Source: Sphagnum magellanicum (lineage: Eukaryota; Streptophyta; Sphagnopsida; Sphagnales; Sphagnaceae). From it: 64,000 nucleotides of DNA. Where the stretch lies: assembly GCA_021904315.1 (NCBI GenBank), contig CM038916.1, forward strand, positions 4,960,001-5,024,000. The letters are read 5' to 3'. The stretch's first letter is position 1. The number at the start of each line of letters is the position of its first letter. A program made the translations under genes and the position numbers. Shown here piece after piece: positions 37,985-47,985 of the stretch. A model generated the notes under the pieces. The model did not search any database, was not told the origin of the DNA, and saw only the letters and a list, made by a program, of their open reading frames with translations.

Positions 37985-38787
37985 TCAAAGACGAGTTAAG
38001 GTGAGCGAGTTTAAGTAGGATCCATCCTGTCTGATGACAAACACACACTTGTAGAATCCTGACTGAAGGAAAATCACTAGTTCGTGTTTCTCTACAGCCG
38101 TGTCATCACACGGAAGGGAAAATGGATGCAGTGTGTCCAGCACTCGTCGGATCGTCAACTCTTGCATAAATAAGCACACAGGTGCTTTCCAAAGCTCCAA
38201 CTTGTAAAGACTGGGTCCAATGAATTCCAACGACTTCCAGTACAGCCTCGGCCGATTTTTTTTCTCACGGGCCATGACGTCTTCTGCAGTAGTACTAGTG
38301 GCTGCTTCTGCAGGCGGCGTCATGAGTTGGAATTGAATTCTGTTGTTGACCCCGTTCATTGTCTTCATCATCCAGTCGCTAAGAACATACCTCATGAGGA
38401 GGAGGATGTTCATTGGCACCAAAGCGTGGAAATCCCTGCACACACTGTGATCGACTTCACCAACGATACGCTGCTAAACCAAACCAAAGCAACAACACCA
38501 ATACAAAATTGTTAGCTCAGGCCGGGTTACAGACTCCAGAGCTTCAAGAATTGAGCAGCACGAATAATCATGCTACTAGAGAATCAACCAAGTGCAAGCT
38601 TGCAACGATCCAGTGCTGTGGAAAGGCATGGACAGAACATCTGCCTGCTAAGATCAATACTGGAAAACATTAGTAATGAACTAGCTAGGAGTGCAGGTCC
38701 AGCTGCATGGAGCTAGCTCACCAGCGTATTTGGTCTCCCGTCCTCAGTCCTGACGGCTGCAATCCAGTCTGCGAAGGTGGAGCCCAT
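37985..38787 (-). CDS. Uncharacterised two-exon plant gene (184 residues)
   Basis: Exon 1 is 38787-38722 (22 codons, starting at ATG 38787-38785) and ends CTG before a GTGAGC donor. Exon 2 is 38473-37985 after a TTTAG acceptor and ends in TGA. The intron is 248 bp, phase 0. The product begins Met-Gly-Ser-Thr-Phe-Ala-Asp-Trp-Ile and has a hydrophobic stretch at about residues 41-52 ('LVPMNILLLMRYVL'). A low-complexity Ala/Thr linker follows at about residues 76-85, then a C-terminal part with 'YWKSLEFIGPSLYKLELWK' and 'LVIFLQSGFYKCVFVIRQDG'. I do not recognise the family. GC content and codon use are unlike the A/T-rich surroundings, splice sites keep the frame, and a TATA box lies upstream, so it is probably a real gene. 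An alternative upstream exon joining at AG 38832-38833 is possible, because the frame stays open above the ATG. Confidence 0.65.
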
Positions 38788-39186
38788 GATGCCGCAGAAT
38801 GTGTTGGTTAGTCTAGTAGTACTACAGCTTCCTGCAACCAGATCAGTTATCCACAACGTCAGTTTTTAGTAGCTGTGGTGCACAAGAGAAGGAGCTGAAA
38901 TAGCTTGCAATGAGAATAATATCAATCTAACAAGGAACGCTTGCAAGCCTCGCAACAATGGGCAATTACGTGTGACATTGTGCAAGCTTTGATGATTGTG
39001 GTATAAAAGAAGCTGTTAAACAGCTATGCACTGCAAAATGTATCAAGTCTATCGATGGGTGAAGGATACAAAGAGATAATATTGCAATGGAGCTTTAATT
39101 TGTGGAATGCCAGAGGTGAAAAAGGAGTCGAAATCTGAGGACAATACCGATGTGTGCAGAGAACTGCAGAAAGGATAGAGACACAA

Positions 39187-39210
39187 AGAGAGAGAGAGAG
39201 AGAGAGAGAG
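39187..39210. repeat. (AG)12 microsatellite, (CT)12 in the predicted 5' leader
   Basis: A perfect dinucleotide run. Read in the direction of the minus-strand gene it is a CT tract about 60 bases after the predicted transcription start, a common arrangement in plant 5' leaders. Confidence 0.85.
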
Positions 39211-39298
39211 CGCACTGCACTTGCACTGCACTCGGATGCAGTGAGGAGCCCACGATGTGAGCTTGTAACAATAAGCTTGCTGCTTAGACTGATGAGGG

Positions 39299-39306
39299 TT
39301 CATATA
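39299..39306 (-). promoter_or_regulatory. TATA box of the uncharacterised minus-strand gene
   Basis: GCTATATGAA on the minus strand, with TATATGAA at 39306-39299, lies just upstream of a GC-richer leader with the CT tract. Transcription would start near 39270, giving a leader of about 480 bases if unspliced. The family T2 MITE begins about 70 bp beyond this box. Confidence 0.4.
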
Positions 39307-39374
39307 GCATTCTTCCCACCTACCTACCATCCTTCCTGCTCACTACAGTCTAGGCAAGTGTGGTGACTACATTA

Positions 39375-39820
39375 GTACCTTTACCATTCTGGCATCTTCT
39401 TGGCCAATATTTATTTTTCTTTCATTTATTTCACTCCTGTAATAACAATAAGAATTTCCTGAAATTTTGTGGCACTTTCAAAGACCTGGCCATGTAGACC
39501 TAGAATATTAAGCAATAAATGAATATTAATGAATAAATGACCATGTACATTAGGTGCCATTCCAGCAACTTCTTGGTGATTTTATTTTATTATTTTATTT
39601 TTCCATTTTTTTTCATTCCTGAGATACCAATAAGAATTTCCTGAAATTCTGATACTTTCAAAGACCTGGGCCATGTAGACCTGGAATATTAGTCAAATGA
39701 ACCTGTACATTATAGGTAGCAACAGAGTTTCCAGAACTTTCCATATTGTGGTCAGCTAATTTTGAAAGTAATTGATATTTACTGAAATTAATTTAATTAC
39801 TGCCAGAATGGTAAAGGTAC
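39375..39820. mobile_element. MITE-like element with perfect 20-bp TIRs, family T2 (copy 1)
   Basis: GTACCTTTACCATTCTGGCA (39375-39394) is the exact inverse of 39801-39820. The 446-bp body contains an internal tandem duplication with a period of about 182 bp, carrying 'aataagaatttcctgaaatt', a TTTCAAAGACCTGG block and a CCATGTAGACCT block. No coding frame. The target-site duplication is not clear. It sits directly upstream of the promoter of the minus-strand gene. Confidence 0.75.
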
Positions 39821-39959
39821 CATGGTATGGTACCAGTGAAGACAGTAGTAACTAAGAGCAAGAGGAGGGTCGACAAAACAAGCTGGTTTGCAATCCTCAG
39901 TGAAGTGGAAAGGTAAATAGTGCTACAGCAGCCAGGTAAAAAAAGATAATTCCAGACCT

Positions 39960-40220
39960 GATGGTACCTACCAGTGTTTTTTGTGGCCATCATCCATAGG
40001 AAGATGTAGAAAAAAATGGCAATCATCCATAGAAAGATTTAGCCAAATTTGGCTAAGACCATCCATTGTACAATAATCTTTATCAGAAATTAAAAAATCA
40101 AATATAAAAATCTGGCGATTTTTTCTTTTAATTTCTCCCCTCCCCCCTTTTTCTGGTGAGAGAAAACCCTCCAAAATCACTTCACATTTGAAATTTCAAT
40201 TTCAATTTTTGACAGAAAAT
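39960..40220 (+). repeat. Dispersed repeat family R2 (copy 3)
   Basis: 'tggccatcatccataggaag' plus ATGTAG, then 'TTTAGCCAAATTTGGCTAA', then a T-rich block, CCAAAATCACTT and 'ttcaatttttgac'. The same order is found reversed at 47690-47985. Confidence 0.55.
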
Positions 40221-40327
40221 TTTCCTGAAAAGAAAGGTTGCATGGCACCTACACCCAGCTGTCTAGAATTGGGAGGACACGGGACCGCTGACACTAGACC
40301 TCTCTTTGCATGCCATCATATACTGCA

Positions 40328-40631
40328 GTACCTTTACCATTTGAGCATCTTCTTGATGAATGTTTTTTCCTTTTTTTTTAAATTTAAAATTTCAATACAA
40401 TAGTAAAAGTTAAAATTTCCTCAAATACCTATAGTTCAGGTGGGGGAAAAAAATGTCAAGTAATTTTGCACTACTTAAGCACACCACACCAATTTCCAAG
40501 CTTTAGGGTAGGTAGTCGATAATAAAGAGAAACAAATTTCTTGAGCTTTCAGCATTGCGAGCAGCTAATTTTCCAAAAAAAAAAACAGTTATTGCAAACA
40601 ACTTAAGTATTGTCATAAATGGTAAAGGTAC
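40328..40631. mobile_element. MITE-like element, family T2 (copy 2)
   Basis: GTACCTTTACCATTT (40328-40342) and its exact inverse at 40617-40631 bound 304 bp. As in copy 1, the left TIR is followed by GCATCTTCTTG, and GCAGCTAATTTT precedes the right end. It lacks the internal duplication of copy 1. Confidence 0.7.
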
Positions 40632-41181
40632 TACAATAATTTGAGGATTTAAAATTCTTACCAGTTCATATTTGGCTGGTGAAATGGGAACTAGAGAATC
40701 CACATGAATTCATGATTTGTGCTATTGTTGGATAGCCTAGAATTTTAAAAAATTTCCTTTGATTTTTCTCCTTTCTGGAGGGAGGCTCCAGATAACTATA
40801 TACCTGCTTGGATAACAATTAATTATATGAGAAATCAAGAAATTCCACTGAAGGGCCATGTATTATATGTATAACACCTGAAAAAAAGAGTTGTAAGTTT
40901 TTTAATTCTATTGCAACTTCAATAGGTGTTTGAATAGAAAATGTGCAATAGCAGGATGTCACCCCAATGAAGTAAAGCATTCTTGGGCTTTTCAATGTAG
41001 ATTCAAAGGTGCCATGACAGTTTTTTATATAACTTTCATTGCTAAGGATTTGGGCCAAATGAGTTCAACAAAGAATTCTACTACTTAGATCAGTATAGTC
41101 TGTTTTTCTTCATACTGAAGTGGTGGGATTTCGTGGTCAGAAAGTCTGGGACATCATGAAGTCAAGATTTGAGACCTGGGT

Positions 41182-41540
41182 AATAAAGCAGCTATTACAA
41201 CAAAATTTGAATGTGATTTTTCTCACACAATAGTTCACAGCTCTTGACAAATGTGTGCAGTAACCTTTGTGATTTATCCATTACATCACAATATGCAATA
41301 TGTGATGTTTATTGGTGGCATATATTATATTATTATTATAATTTGACATTAGTTTAGCATTTGTGTAATATGTGACACAACTTAATGTCAAATTATAATT
41401 TTAATATCACATATGCCACAATAAACATGATATATTTTAAACCATAATAGAGGTAACCACAAAGTTTATCTCACACATGTGCCATGAACCACGACGTCTT
41501 GTATAGGAAAATCACATTTTGTTAGAGTGTGTGCTTTATG
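41182..41540. repeat. Fold-back element with arms of about 165 bp
   Basis: The left arm (AATAAAGCA ... AACAAAAT ... GTGTG ... CTTTGTG ... TGTTTATTGGTGGCATAT ... ATAATTTGACATTA) is matched in order by the reverse complement of the right arm. A loop of about 30 bases lies at 41352-41381. Pairing is best in the inner 50 bp and looser outward. No coding frame; probably a MITE, with no clear target-site duplication. Confidence 0.6.
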
Positions 41541-43257
41541 GCAGGTTCAAACTTCAAACCAAAAACTTTTCCTGGATTTAGAGCTTCTCCTTTGTATAAA
41601 TGCACAGCTATGGAACATGCCCAAACCTTCATATCCACACATAGTATTCAAGGCGTCACTCACACACATTGGGACATGTTTGAGCTAAAATTTTATTCCC
41701 ATTGAATCATACACCAATGTGAAGTCTCTTCCTTATGGGTAGAGCCAATAAAAAGAAAGATCACATAATCAACTAAAAAGCACCTACTATCTAGAGTGAA
41801 ATTATTCATGAGTACTGGTTTTTTTGTGAGGTTGGGGGAGAGGTCTTCAATTTTTTGACATAGCATCATTAAGCATTAATTGGACTGAAACTTTTAGAAA
41901 GTTTTTGTAGCTACAGACAATTGACAATAAACTGCCCGAAGACAAAAACCTATGCAAAAATGTGAAGAAGATTTCTATAAAAAAGAAGAAAATTCTTGGA
42001 AAAATTGGTGATGAAAAGAAAGGAGAAATTTGCATGATAATTTTTTTTTAAAAAGAAAAAAAAAAAGGTGAAACGTCTGTGAAATTTGGCCCAAAAAAAA
42101 CACTACATATTATGAAGCAGTAATGAAACGATGCAAAACGAAATGAGAGTTTGTGTTCATGTTGTCCAGTTCTTGATTTCAATAGGAACCTTTGGTCCCA
42201 GCTCTAATTTTTTTTAATTTGATGGAACCTCCAATTCCATCTCCATCACATACTTTGACTGAACTAAAAACAAATGATATATAAAATATTAGTTTGTTTA
42301 ACTAGTGCACATAGTTCAAGATGGAGATCATGTAGTATTAATTATATATAATCAAATAACTTGTTTAAAATGTAAGGCTAAACTCGTATTATAATTTTAA
42401 AAATTATACTAATTTACTTAGAGAAATTTTTCACATGTTTAAAACGAGACAACACCCTTGATTCAAGTTCTAATTTAATTTTGAGAAAAAATCCATTACT
42501 TATTAAGTTTAAATGATAATTTCAACAAAACTTGAAACCTTGGGTTCAAGAACTTTAGAACCTAACCTTCCCACCTAAGTTGTCAACACTGGTTTACACA
42601 GGATCAATTAATAATCTGAGGCTTAACCAAGTAAAAAAGGGAAAAAACGCACCCTAGGGAGGGAGGGTTTACACAAGGGTTCAAGTTGTAAATGTGGTAC
42701 AACTTGATAAGATCAAAGTTTAAACTGACAAATTCCTAATGGAAGGCTAGTTTCACTCATGTATTCTACTGATCCGGCAATTTCTGACGACGTACTCTGA
42801 CAAATTTGCAGGCTTCTCTCTCCTCCTAATTAATTTGCTACGGTGACTAATACGTACTACTAAGTAATGAGGCTCTCCATGCAGCTGTCCTGGGGCGTAC
42901 TAATTATTCTTAGCCTTGTTGAAAAATAAACTGACCACCCAGCTCAGTAAGGAACTAACAAACAAAACCATTGCACTATTAGCCGCCCTTGCAGAGAGAT
43001 GTGTAGCATTTCACAGCACATGAGATCAACCACGTCTAATCATCACGTTCATTTAATTTACTTTAGTGCTATACCTGGATGATGTTGTGAGGTTTATTAT
43101 AAGTTGGTAAGTTTAGTGTCCTCTATTTCTCTTATTTTTCTGCAGTGTAATCATGGGACGGTGCATTCAATTCTATGAGTCTCTATATAATTGTGTGTCT
43201 TTATAAACAGAGATAACAATCAGTAGGGATAATAGCAATGTTCCAAAGTCTGTTCAT
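41541..43257. other. Intergenic DNA, no confident gene
   Basis: GC content rises between about 42.75 and 43.05 kb. There a 20-codon plus frame starting at 42868 (Met-Arg-Leu-Ser-Met-Gln-Leu-Ser-Trp) looks like a signal peptide, but it stops at once and has no convincing donor site. The rest is A/T-rich. Confidence 0.35.
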
Positions 43258-43535
43258 TAAGGTCTGGGGGAGTAGAATATGTCATTTCCTTGATCACATT
43301 CTATGACACAACCTTTTGGTGGTGATCATACACTCATAGTAGTGACCAAAATCTCTGTCCAACATGAATTTTTTTAGGCAAATATTGAATCTGCCTTGTC
43401 ATGGAATGGTCTTGCCCTGCCTATTATGTTGGGTGCATCACCAAGCTCGCCCTAACAGGCTTGCATGGTGCCTTACCTAACACAATGGGCACAAGCTTCA
43501 CCATTCCACAGTGGCATAATAATTTTTTCAATTGG
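43258..43535. repeat. Hairpin-like duplicated sequence, family H1 (copy 2)
   Basis: Matches 17858-18115 in the same orientation, plus about 40 extra bases near 43421-43455. GGAATGGTCTTGCCC near 43403 pairs with GGGCACAAGCTTCACCATTCC near 43488-43508. Inner blocks also pair, so about 110 bp can form an imperfect hairpin. The 74-codon frame over it (43401-43625) has no motif. Confidence 0.55.
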
Positions 43536-43629
43536 GTCAAAGTTTGGCTGATGTTTTTGCATTCAGGGTATTTTCCAGTCAAAGGCAAGATAAAATTTGA
43601 TAAATCAGAAAAACCAGTTGTCTAATTAC

Positions 43630-46600
43630 TTTGTGTCTTAGTTACTACTTACTACCCTAGTAACAGGTACTGAGCTGGGCCCTGCTACCGTCCTTACTGC
43701 AGTATGACAGTACCTCCTTAATTTGTTTGATGAGAATGACATCAGCCAGCTCCACAGAACATGAAGTTGTAGAATTCCAAATGCCAGAAGACTAAGAGCT
43801 CCCATGAATGGCCCATGGATATTGTATGTTGATGATGCACCATGCCATACCCACCAAGTATAATCCAAGACTTTACATCTTTCTGTTATGACATGCACAT
43901 GATTAAAAGATTTCAAAAGTCCATGTATATAAGCATGATATGCATGCATGATGCCAGTTCAAAATTTCAAATATGTACAAAAAAACTACCATCAATTAGT
44001 GAAGTCAACATATACTAGCAGTGAACTAAAATCATAATTATTCATTGATTAGAGCTGTAACTTCAAGTATTTTACTCTTAAAAGAGTGTCTTAAATTTTC
44101 ATACATAATTTGGGCAAGACTGTAAATATGTTTCTTGATGGGTAGCCTGATTTCAACGCTACTTCCTTCTTTTGATAGCCAATTAGTATTTTCCACATAC
44201 ACCACAAAGTGAGTGCAATGCAACTGGATTGTACAATTTTTTTTTCCTGATATCTACAATCAGTGCCCTCTTCCATTGGATTCATCACTTTTCTTTCATC
44301 TCTCCCCTCTTGATACAATTATCATGGTGTCCAGAATGTAGCGAATGTGAACAGATCCTTCGACTTGCGATCAATGACTTTGTGCCAGCTTGCAGCTTCT
44401 CTGGACAATTCAGAGGGTCCAGAAAACCCAGTGCAGAAACTCAACAGTCAGGAGGACAGGTTTGTAAAGCAAAAACAAAACAGAGATAGGTCTTTTTTGT
44501 CATATGTAGATGAGACTCACATTGGTACCTGCATTAAGGGTTGGTAGCCGTATAAGTGCGTTGCAGAGGGTCCTTGAGAAACCGCGTGAACCGCAGCAAC
44601 GTTGTGGGCGGTCACAGAAAGAGTTTAAGGACATGTAAATGCAACCCATGATCTATCCCTCCCGAGTCCCTGTACCGAACTAATGGACGTACGGGACCAG
44701 CTGATGAGCGATATTAGGATTAGCTAGCAAGCGCTGCAGAGCCTATCGTGCAACATTCTCATGCATTGCATGCCACCGTGCATCGACCGACTTGCTGAAA
44801 GTATTTCTGCAAGGGAACTAAAAAGGATACCAAGGATATACAGTCATATGACCAGCTCATGAGGCCTCCTCGCTCTCATGTATGTGAACTCATGTGCAAC
44901 AAGCATGTGGGAGAGCATTAAAATGGAACTATGGGTTAAGGGCAGCAGATTAAAAGCAGATGAAATGCCCAGAGCTAAGGACGTTCAGGGAAAACTTCGA
45001 AAGTAGTTAGCAAATAACTTGAGTACACTAGCTCTGAAGACTGCATTGGATTCTTCATGTATGAGGCGAATAACTTTTACAGGAGGCCAATGCAGAGTAT
45101 GGGTAACCTGGAGCAGCTTCTTATACATGTATAGTATATCACATTTTTACGTATACATTAGGGTAGCTCCAGCTAATATTTGCAAATATATATCTTTGAA
45201 CAAGGCAATGTACAATGCTTGTCGATAATAGTTTGCAGCCCTAAGCAAATGAAGAACTAGTAATGGCCTACATTCATGCACATGCACATGTTACACAGAA
45301 AGAAGAAAACACTGCATCTAAGAACTGCAACAATTAGGTATATATCTCAAATTGGGAAGAAGGACATCTGCCCTCAAACGTAAGGCTTAAGCTCCTGAGA
45401 GATGGAATAGAACTCGAGAGAAAAATTTAGCTAGGATCTCTCTGTTGAGCTTGGGTCAAAGCCCAAAACTCTTGAAGTTGTTTTGGAGATATTATAATCT
45501 TATTTAGATCTCAGATAGAAGACCTAAACTACTTCAACTCAAGACGTTTGGTTCCTTGCTTAGCTAGGGTTAGCAACGTGCTAATTAGGGTTAGTACAAG
45601 TTTCCTATTGAACGCCAGCTGTTTTTCCAAGTATTTGGAACATGCATTTCATGTATTTTGAATTTCCTCAAATTTTGAACGGGCAATTCAACAACCATGA
45701 ATTAACTACGGTTTCATTTTCAGCTGACCACCTGCATATACTGCATATGGTTCTGACGCCTCTGGATTTTATTTAGGTTTGCCAGCTTGACACATTGTTG
45801 GCTGAATATTTCGGCTACAAGAAACAGTTACAAATTTGTGAACTGAGAAGATCATGAATTGGATTTAAGTGGACTTGAACAATACCAGTTTCATCTACAT
45901 AATTGTTGTAACTCTGACCATATCAAAACTATGATTCAACGTGACCATCTGTGGTGAACTCATGAACAATCTCTACAGTGACTCTCAAAGTATAGTTCCT
46001 TAAAAATGATAAAATTCTACATGGCTTGGAAGAATATGTCAGTTGTTAAAAAGCACAATAGTGCACCGAGTGAACCAGATCTGATCTGAAGAAAATTGCA
46101 ACAAAAACCAAGATATAAAAGGCCATAGGCCTCCTCTTGAAGTTTATTATGCTCTTGACGTATGGCCATGGAGTGGTGTATGCCTACATTTGATGTATGA
46201 TCAATAGCACACTAAGGGCATGCTTTGAAATGCAGATATGAAGCCTCAGGACAGCTGCACGAGCTATTTTCTGCACCAATTAGAAAGTAATTACATAAGA
46301 AGGTACATTCAGAAAATTGCCGTTCCCCCAACCCTCCCAAAGAGTACGAGCTAGGTTTGCTTTGAATTAGTTTCCCTTGTGATACTTTTCTGACAAAATG
46401 AGGGAAGGAAAAATTGGTACGAGTTCCATCATTGGGGCTGGCCAAAACTTCCTGAACTTGAACGATGACAAGCATATATCATCCATAAACTGTACTCAGG
46501 AACATGCTACGTAAGGACATGTATTGGAAGTTTATGACTACCTCTGAGAATTTCCAAGTGTTACCATTCGTGTTCATTGTCTGTAGCCATTCTCCCAAGT

Positions 46601-47099
46601 ACCATTTAAGTTGTAGCTATTTGTTACCCATCATGAGATGATCATCGTCTTTGTAGAATTTGTGTCAAAACTAGTCGATCAGAATAATATAATGGTGCCA
46701 AATGCAAAGAAGTAGCTTCTATGGAAACGGGTAGTCTGAAAACCGGTCATATACGTCAAGCGGCCACTCGATAAAACCTAGGGTATGTTTCGAATAATTT
46801 ATATAACTCAATGTGAACTCCTCGAATCCGTGAGTAAGTCAAATCCATTATGACTAGTCCCCTAAGTTTATAACATTATGTTCAACTGTATCGTTGAACG
46901 AACTTGACTTGGATCTTCTTCTTCTTGTAATCAGAAGATTGAACATAAGCCACTTCTTCTTTTTTCGCGAATTGCATACTCGTCAAGATTGGGGGCTATG
47001 TCTTGGACCAAACAAGGATTCAAGAGGAAATGTTTTTGGACAGTTAAGTTAGCAACCAACCAAACACGACACAACTTTGCATGAACCTTTGCTATCCGT
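43630..47099. other. Mixed-composition region without a confident gene
   Basis: GC-richer patches occur at about 44.3-45.1 kb and 45.3-46.5 kb, with single-copy-looking sequence. No protein family was recognised. Open frames at 44229-44547 and 46212-46475 (minus) have mixed amino-acid composition and could be exons or chance. Confidence 0.3.
44347..44461 (+). other. Possible orphan exon
   Basis: The plus frame reads Arg-Ser-Phe-Asp-Leu-Arg-Ser-Met-Thr-Leu-Cys-Gln-Leu-Ala and continues to Ser-Gln-Glu-Asp, ending at AG before a GTTTGT donor-like site. A GTTGCAG acceptor-like site lies at about 44563-44569, followed by an open stretch. A second frame is also open over the same bases, so coding is not established. 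Confidence 0.2.
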
Positions 47100-47520
47100 C
47101 ATTGGAAGCATAATATTTGCCAGTTTCTCATGCAATGCAAAAAAAAAAACCACGACACCGCTTATAAGAATATTACCGTCACCGCAATTTCCAACCTCCA
47201 GGGCCGAATTTGTTTCTTTGTGTAACTAGGTGTGTAGATGAGAGGGATCTCCAGGAAACGACGAGTGGATGGATCTGAAGCCCCAAGGACTTGCTCAGCA
47301 CCGCCACCCTGCGACTCCGCCGCCAGCGTAATATAACTTGTTCTAAATCTATTTTCAAATCCACGTTAACGCCAACGGGCGCCAAACTTAACTCCACCCC
47401 TTAACTATGGGTTTAATATGACTCCATAGTCATCACGTGTACGAACGCCAAATAACCGCAACAACCGTTTTGGGATCTGAAAGCCCACTTGTAGAGATAT
47501 CAACCGATAAGGTGGGCCAT
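47100..47520. other. CpG-richer island, possible orphan promoter or first exon
   Basis: CG dinucleotides are clearly denser than in the rest of the window. CTTATAAGA at about 47160 resembles a TATA element and a G-box core CACGTG lies at about 47436. A plus frame from 47236 (33 codons, Arg-rich then Pro-rich) and a minus frame at 47179-47397 (72 codons) are both open. Neither is recognised. Confidence 0.3.
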
Positions 47521-47689
47521 ATATGTGGTTACCAGTTACCACTCAACTGGCCTAGGTACCATTAATGCCTCTTTTAGCTGAACCTACATATTAACCTATT
47601 TTATTCACACTTCAACGATCCAGAGAGACTACTAGGCCTAGCCTAGAAGGAATTGGGAGTTACTTCAGTATCTAGAAAAAATTATGCAC

Positions 47690-47985
47690 CATTGTCTTTT
47701 TACTAGTGAAATTTCGCCAAAAAGTGAAATTAAAAATTCAATTTTTTTTAGTGATTTTGGAGAGTTTTAGTCACCTAAAGTGACAAGGAAAAAAAAGTAA
47801 AATTTGCCAGATGCACAAATTTGGTTTGTAGCCAAACATATAGAAGGATGATTACAGATTTGTACTTCATTTCTGGTTTATTCCCAGATTTGGCTAAATT
47901 TTCATAGGGGTGATCACCACTTTTTCTACATCTTCCAATGGATGATGGCCACTTTGCCTACAAAAAAAACTTTATAAAACAAACA
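47690..47985 (-). repeat. Dispersed repeat family R2 (copy 4)
   Basis: The reverse complement carries 'GGCCATCATCCATTGGAAGA' with TGTAGAAAAA, then TTTAGCCAAATCTGG, a T-rich block, CTCCAAAATCACT and TTGAATTTTTAATTTC, the same order as 39960-40220. CTTTTTACTAGTG at its left border resembles a CACTA-type end. Confidence 0.55.

Noticed and set aside
39024-39366. Frames over the (AG)n run on both strands
   Set aside because: The Ser/Leu and Arg/Glu repeats are products of the microsatellite in the predicted 5' leader.
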